In this document: positions 6,079 through 8,984 of the stretch, piece after piece
How positions within the stretch are numbered: the first letter of the stretch is position 1
Layout of the letters: each line of letters opens with the position of its first letter
From: Leptolyngbya sp. SIO4C5
GTDB taxonomy: Bacteria > Cyanobacteriota > Cyanobacteriia > Phormidesmidales > Phormidesmidaceae
Reading direction: 5' to 3'
Length of the DNA stretch: 8,984 bases
Assembly (NCBI GenBank): GCA_010671965.1
Contig: JAAHIC010000128.1
Location: 1-8,984 of the forward strand
Made by a program: the position numbers and the translations under genes
The notes under the pieces: model-generated
Seen by the model: the letters and a program-made list of their open reading frames with translations, nothing else
What the model was told of the DNA's origin: nothing
Database searches by the model: none

Positions 6079-6951
6079 ATGTCAACTATTCTCGTTACTG
6101 CTGCTACGGGCAATGTGGCTAGCCATATTGTGCAGCAATTGGTCACGCTGGGGATGCAGGTTCGCGCTGCTGTGCGCTCAGTCGGTAAAGCCAAACTTCC
6201 CCCAGAGGTGGAACTGGTGGAGTTTGATTTGGCACGCCCGGATACGGTATTGGCGGCTTTTGCTGGGGTGGAGCGAGCTTTTCTGGCGACGCCGCTGGTG
6301 CCCAATCTGGTAGAGCTTGATCAGACCTGTGTGGAGGCGGCCAAAGCCAACAACGTGCAGCATCTGGTCAAGCTTTCCGTTATGGGAGCTGATAGCGAAC
6401 CGGATATGCTGTTGGGCCAACTGCACTTTAAATCTGAGCAGGCGATCGCTCAGTCTGGCCTTGCCTACACAATTTTGCGGCCCAACTCGTTTCACCAAAA
6501 CTACATCACCTACTGTAGCGATACGATTAAGAGCCAAAATGCGTTTTATCTGCCTTTGGGAGAGGGACGTCTCAGCCTAGTCGATCTGCGGGATGTGGCG
6601 GCAGTCGCAGGGGCTGTTTTGACGCAGCCTATTGCTAATCACGTGGGCAAAGCCTATCAGGTGACAGGGGCAACCGCATTGTCGAACCATGAGGTAGCGG
6701 CAATCCTTTCAGAGGTGCTCAATCGCCCGATTCAGTATGTAGATGTGCCGGAGTCCGCTGCGCGGGAAGCGATGCAAGCCGCTGGAGCACCCGATCGCCA
6801 AATTGATATGGTGCTAGGACTTTACGCCCAGCAAAAGGCAGGACACTACAGCGCGATCGCCCCGACGGTTGAAGCCCTCACAGGCCATACGCCTATTCCT
6901 TTTGCTCAATTTGCGCAGGACTATGCCGATCGGTTTGTAGCGAGTTCATAG
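6079..6951 (+). CDS. NmrA/QOR2-like NAD(P)-binding atypical short-chain reductase
   Basis: A 290-residue atypical SDR of the NmrA / NAD(P)H:quinone oxidoreductase-2 / triphenylmethane-reductase group. The N-terminal Rossmann strand and loop read ILVTAATGNVA (4-14), with Ala at two positions that are usually Gly in TGATGxxG. R33 after the second strand suggests NADP(H) preference. Further family marks are LVKLSVMGAD (96-105), the HFKSEQAIAQSGLAYTILRP segment (116-135) and FHQN (138-141), with no SDR YxxxK pair, as expected for this branch. The C-terminal third (about 195-285) is the variable substrate domain. It is probably soluble and cytoplasmic, reducing quinones or similar electrophiles or acting as an NADP sensor; the sequence does not decide which. 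The divergent HxlR regulator recalls qorR/qor2-type pairs. It ends 89 bp before the convergent acetyltransferase. Confidence 0.88.
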   Translation: MSTILVTAATGNVASHIVQQLVTLGMQVRAAVRSVGKAKLPPEVELVEFDLARPDTVLAAFAGVERAFLATPLVPNLVELDQTCVEAAKANNVQHLVKLSVMGADSEPDMLLGQLHFKSEQAIAQSGLAYTILRPNSFHQNYITYCSDTIKSQNAFYLPLGEGRLSLVDLRDVAAVAGAVLTQPIANHVGKAYQVTGATALSNHEVAAILSEVLNRPIQYVDVPESAAREAMQAAGAPDRQIDMVLGLYAQQKAGHYSAIAPTVEALTGHTPIPFAQFAQDYADRFVASS

Positions 6952-7040
6952 GGTATCATCATCGCGTCTGTCCTGAAATGCAGTCAGCGCAACAGGTATC
7001 CGTTTCTATAGCCTCAGAAGCTAGGGAGTAGCCTTATCCA

Positions 7041-7595
7041 TTATTCGCGCCAGTATTTTGGCTGATTGAGCACGTCACAGCACTGTACCTGACCGCTGAC
7101 ATGGCCGATGACGCCTGACCGCAGCGCCTGCACCCTCCAGGCGTCAGTGTGCTCTGGCGGAATGGGATAGGGGGCTGTTAGGCCCAGAGAGCTGGCAGTT
7201 TGAAAGCCGTGTTTGTGGTAGTAGTCTGGGTAGCCAAGGACAAAAACTAGGTCTGTGCCTGTGGCAGCTAGGTACTTAAGTCCGGTTTGGATGAGCTGGG
7301 TACCGATGCCCTGGGACTGGAGAGCAGGAATGACGGCTAGGGGCGCGAGGATGACGGCGGCGATCGCTGAACTCTCACTGATTTGCGCTTGAGTAAACAG
7401 AATATGGCCGACGGGCTGCTGATCTTTGATAGCAAGTAGGGAGAGAATAGGGGCGGCGCTGGTGTCCTGCAGCAGGCTGGTGACGAGTGCCGCGATCGCC
7501 TCGCCTTCCTCACCAAAAGCGGCTCTGTGAATCGCTAGAATCGCTGGCAAATCTGACTCTGTTGCAGTTTTAATTTTGGGTTTCGCTTCAGACAA
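7041..7595 (-). CDS. GNAT-family N-acetyltransferase (YhbS-like)
   Basis: A 184-residue GNAT enzyme that would transfer acetyl from acetyl-CoA to an amine, cytoplasmic, substrate unknown. Marks are IKTATESDLPAILAIHRAAFG (8-28, first helix), VGHILFTQA (62-70), LAPLAVIPALQSQGIGTQLI (83-102) with the acetyl-CoA-binding Q-x-Q-G-I-G loop at 93-98, and VFVLGYPDYYHKHGF (117-131), typical of the YhbS/COG3153 subgroup. The start is TTG at 7595-7593: an in-frame TAA ends 3 bases upstream and there is no other Met in the protein, so no ATG start exists. Only 7 bases separate this start from the stop of the upstream membrane protein gene, so the two are probably co-transcribed, perhaps with translational coupling. 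Confidence 0.87.
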   Translation of the reverse strand: MSEAKPKIKTATESDLPAILAIHRAAFGEEGEAIAALVTSLLQDTSAAPILSLLAIKDQQPVGHILFTQAQISESSAIAAVILAPLAVIPALQSQGIGTQLIQTGLKYLAATGTDLVFVLGYPDYYHKHGFQTASSLGLTAPYPIPPEHTDAWRVQALRSGVIGHVSGQVQCCDVLNQPKYWRE

Positions 7596-7602
7596 GGCTT
7601 AT

Positions 7603-7833
7603 CTACTCAGCTTCTTTTGTCATTTTTTCTACAGCGCTTTTGGCTGCTCTCAAACTAGCGCCATGTAGTTTACGATACCAGGCGATCGCCTGAATTTTGT
7701 TTCCCTGCTGCGCTGCTCGACGAATATCTTCATCCGACAGGTTTTGAGGCGCTTCTAAATCGAAGGGCTTTCTGGTAAGAAGAAGAATCAAGAAGAGAAT
7801 AATAATTCCTGCAAATAGATAAATAAGAACCAT
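7603..7833 (-). CDS. Small membrane-anchored protein with ribosomal L7/L12 C-terminal-like domain
   Basis: A 76-residue protein. Residues 2-20 (VLIYLFAGIIILFLILLLT) form one hydrophobic helix followed by RK, so it is probably a single-pass membrane anchor with the rest in the cytoplasm. After an acidic linker, residues 33-72 (SDEDIRRAAQQGNKIQAIAWYRKLHG, SLRAAKSAVEKM) resemble the C-terminal domain of ribosomal protein L7/L12, including the helix pattern ending in AKxxVExM. In L7/L12 that domain recruits translation GTPases, but this protein has no ribosome-binding N-terminal domain and is far too short to be L7/L12. Its function is unknown. It sits 47 bp after the TOPRIM-like gene and 7 bp before the acetyltransferase. 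It carries a HIP1 site, unlike the genes to its right. Confidence 0.8.
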   Translation of the reverse strand: MVLIYLFAGIIILFLILLLTRKPFDLEAPQNLSDEDIRRAAQQGNKIQAIAWYRKLHGASLRAAKSAVEKMTKEAE

Positions 7834-7880
7834 TTTCTTATCAGCTTTAAGGCGATTTGCTTATATAGATTAGTATCAGT

Positions 7881-8366
7881 TTACTGAAATAAAAATGAAT
7901 TTACAGCAGCTGCTATCCGTTCCAATTCTTCTTCATTGTGTCTAAGCATTTCGTGCTGCCAAAGTTGATCTGTATCGTTGGGACACTTGCTTGAAAGCCT
8001 TTCTCCAATCGCTTCTAAACTATTCTGGGTAGCTTTCCTAAGCTGCTCTGGTTCAGATAATACTCCTAGAATAAATACTCTGTCTTTTAAATCATCTGGA
8101 ATATACTGCTTCATATAATCTATTCGCGCCAAGTTGTCATCAAAGTCAATAACCAACGCAATTCTTCTTTTAGGAAAACTGCGCATTGCAGAGATATGAT
8201 CTTTAGCAAATTTCTCTGCAACGTTTTTCCAGCCGCAGGCTTCAGGCAGGATCTGAATGGCTTGAATGTTGATGCTTAAATTGTTTAGAAATCCGTTGGC
8301 AATTTGGCGATTAGCATCATCTTCTGGCAAAACAATAAGATGTGGCTGATATTTATTAACGCTCAT
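7881..8366 (-). CDS. Stand-alone TOPRIM-like protein, likely nuclease partner of the adjacent ATPase
   Basis: A 161-residue protein with no close functional name I can assign. Three features suggest a compact TOPRIM fold of the OLD type: a first strand ending in an acid, LIVLPEDDANRQIANGF (E15), a second strand with a DxD motif, RIALVIDFDDN (D74, D76), and RVFILGVLSEPEQLRKA (97-112), comparable to the acidic EnYL segment of OLD TOPRIMs. Metal-dependent DNA or RNA cleavage would be the expected activity. The C-terminal part (about 115-161) is helical and ends in FLFQ. It overlaps the ATPase stop by 4 bp (ATGA) and has a strong Shine-Dalgarno inside that gene, so the two are translated as a unit. 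The base composition is AT-rich compared with genes to the left. The fold call is by motif pattern only. Confidence 0.7.
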   Translation of the reverse strand: MSVNKYQPHLIVLPEDDANRQIANGFLNNLSINIQAIQILPEACGWKNVAEKFAKDHISAMRSFPKRRIALVIDFDDNLARIDYMKQYIPDDLKDRVFILGVLSEPEQLRKATQNSLEAIGERLSSKCPNDTDQLWQHEMLRHNEEELERIAAAVNSFLFQ

Positions 8367-8984
8367 AGCTCTATATCACCTAGAATCAAGGTGTCAATCA
8401 GATTGCTTTCGAGATCTATTTCACTTAGCAATCTGATTAGAGTTGGTTCTAGGTGGCTTTTTCGGTCAAGCACAAAAGTATTTTCAGCCGAAAACTTTCT
8501 AATTGCTTCTTCATTGTGCGAGGTTGCTAAGATTTGACCATTCTGCTTGAATGAACGTCTCAATAATGTCACAAAATGCCCAACTTCTGACAAAGAGAGA
8601 TGATTATCAGGTTCATCCCAAAAACAGAAGAGCGGGCCATAATACTTGTTCGCTGCTACGACTACAGCACAGAGGAAAAAGCATTTTTCCCCATCAGACA
8701 AATCTTTGAAGTTTATTTTTAGACTTGAGTTTTTCTTTTCAAATTTAACGCTCATTCGTCTAGACTCTGGGCCAGCCAATTCATTCTGAATATCGCTAAT
8801 GTCTGGCATAGCCATCTGTAAATAACGATCTATTTCTCTGTAAGCAGCTGGGTATCCTCCCAGTAATCCAGAAAACCACTCTCCAAAATTGGATCCATCT
8901 CGCTTTAGTTCTAGAGTTTCGCCATTAGAGTCACCCGTCATTAAGCTGGGAATAGGCGATAAGATAATCATGCGCGCCAGCCAG
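8363..8984 (-). CDS. AAA/ABC-type ATPase (AAA15/AAA21, OLD-like), C-terminal part, 5' end beyond window
   Basis: The C-terminal half of an SMC/ABC-like ATPase of the kind found in OLD nucleases and anti-phage systems. The frame stays open to the window edge, so the Met at 8971 is probably internal. Counting from that Met: signature LSDGE at 91-95, Walker B LFCFWDEPDNHL with D119/E120, and switch histidine in ILATSHNEEAIRKF (H152). Walker A and the Q-loop must lie off the window. The family works as a dimer, with ATP sandwiched between Walker A of one copy and the signature of the other. There is no TOPRIM domain after the ATPase; instead the protein stops at 8363 and the next gene, overlapping 4 bp, supplies it. 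The stop is TGA. Sampled lines have about 35-40% G+C. Confidence 0.85.
   Translation of the reverse strand, partial: WLARMIILSPIPSLMTGDSNGETLELKRDGSNFGEWFSGLLGGYPAAYREIDRYLQMAMPDISDIQNELAGPESRRMSVKFEKKNSSLKINFKDLSDGEKCFFLCAVVVAANKYYGPLFCFWDEPDNHLSLSEVGHFVTLLRRSFKQNGQILATSHNEEAIRKFSAENTFVLDRKSHLEPTLIRLLSEIDLESNLIDTLILGDIEL
8376..8381 (-). promoter_or_regulatory. Ribosome binding site of the TOPRIM-like gene
   Basis: On the minus strand AGGTGA lies 9 bases before the ATG at 8366, inside the 3' end of the ATPase gene. It supports the 4-bp-overlapping start rather than an internal one. Confidence 0.7.

Noticed and set aside
6952..7040. Intrinsic terminator between the convergent oxidoreductase and acetyltransferase genes
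   Set aside because: No GC-rich stem with a following T-run was found on either strand of this 89-bp gap.
8969..8971. ATG as the start of the ATPase
   Set aside because: The frame continues open to the window end and the protein would lack Walker A and the Q-loop, so the gene most likely begins beyond the window.
7881..8984. Outright assignment of the pair as PARIS (AriA/AriB)
   Set aside because: The small partner is much shorter than expected for AriB and its similarity rests on a few acidic positions; only a split-OLD-like label is justified.

Overview
The window is very probably cyanobacterial. About sixteen copies of the HIP1 octamer GCGATCGC are scattered through positions 778-7689. 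A urea-transporter ATPase of the cyanobacterial UrtE type, a 761-residue GlgB and an Uma2-family nuclease also fit. Nothing in the window fixes the genus.

Layout, left to right. (1) The 3' end of urtE (+), whose first bases form a perfect 25-bp fold-back at the window edge. (2) A 140-bp MITE-like element between the convergent urtE and helicase genes. (3) A 521-residue SF2 helicase with a zinc ribbon (-). (4) A divergently transcribed Uma2/DUF820 PD-(D/E)XK nuclease (+). (5) A 320-bp gene-free leader with several dyads, then glgB, glycogen branching enzyme (+). (6) Only 3 bp after the glgB stop, a convergent HxlR-family regulator (-) carrying a C-terminal degenerate response-receiver-like domain. 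(7) Divergent from it, an NmrA/QOR2-like NAD(P)-binding oxidoreductase (+), with a near-perfect 14-bp dyad in the 60-bp gap. (8) A tight minus-strand pair: a small membrane-anchored protein with an L7/L12-C-terminal-like domain, then a GNAT acetyltransferase starting at TTG. (9) At the right edge, an AT-rich, HIP1-free block on the minus strand: the C-terminal half of an ABC-type AAA ATPase overlapping by 4 bp (ATGA) a 161-residue TOPRIM-like protein.

How the genes work together. The regulator and oxidoreductase pair resembles known HxlR circuits in which a cysteine redox/quinone sensor controls a quinone reductase, but here the sensor has gained a pseudo-receiver domain. The ATPase and TOPRIM pair looks like an OLD-family nuclease split over two genes, the arrangement of PARIS-type anti-phage systems, but with an unusually small TOPRIM partner. 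It is the best candidate for an undescribed defence system. The remaining genes (urea uptake, glycogen synthesis, helicase, acetyltransferase) look like ordinary chromosomal neighbours with no evident shared pathway.
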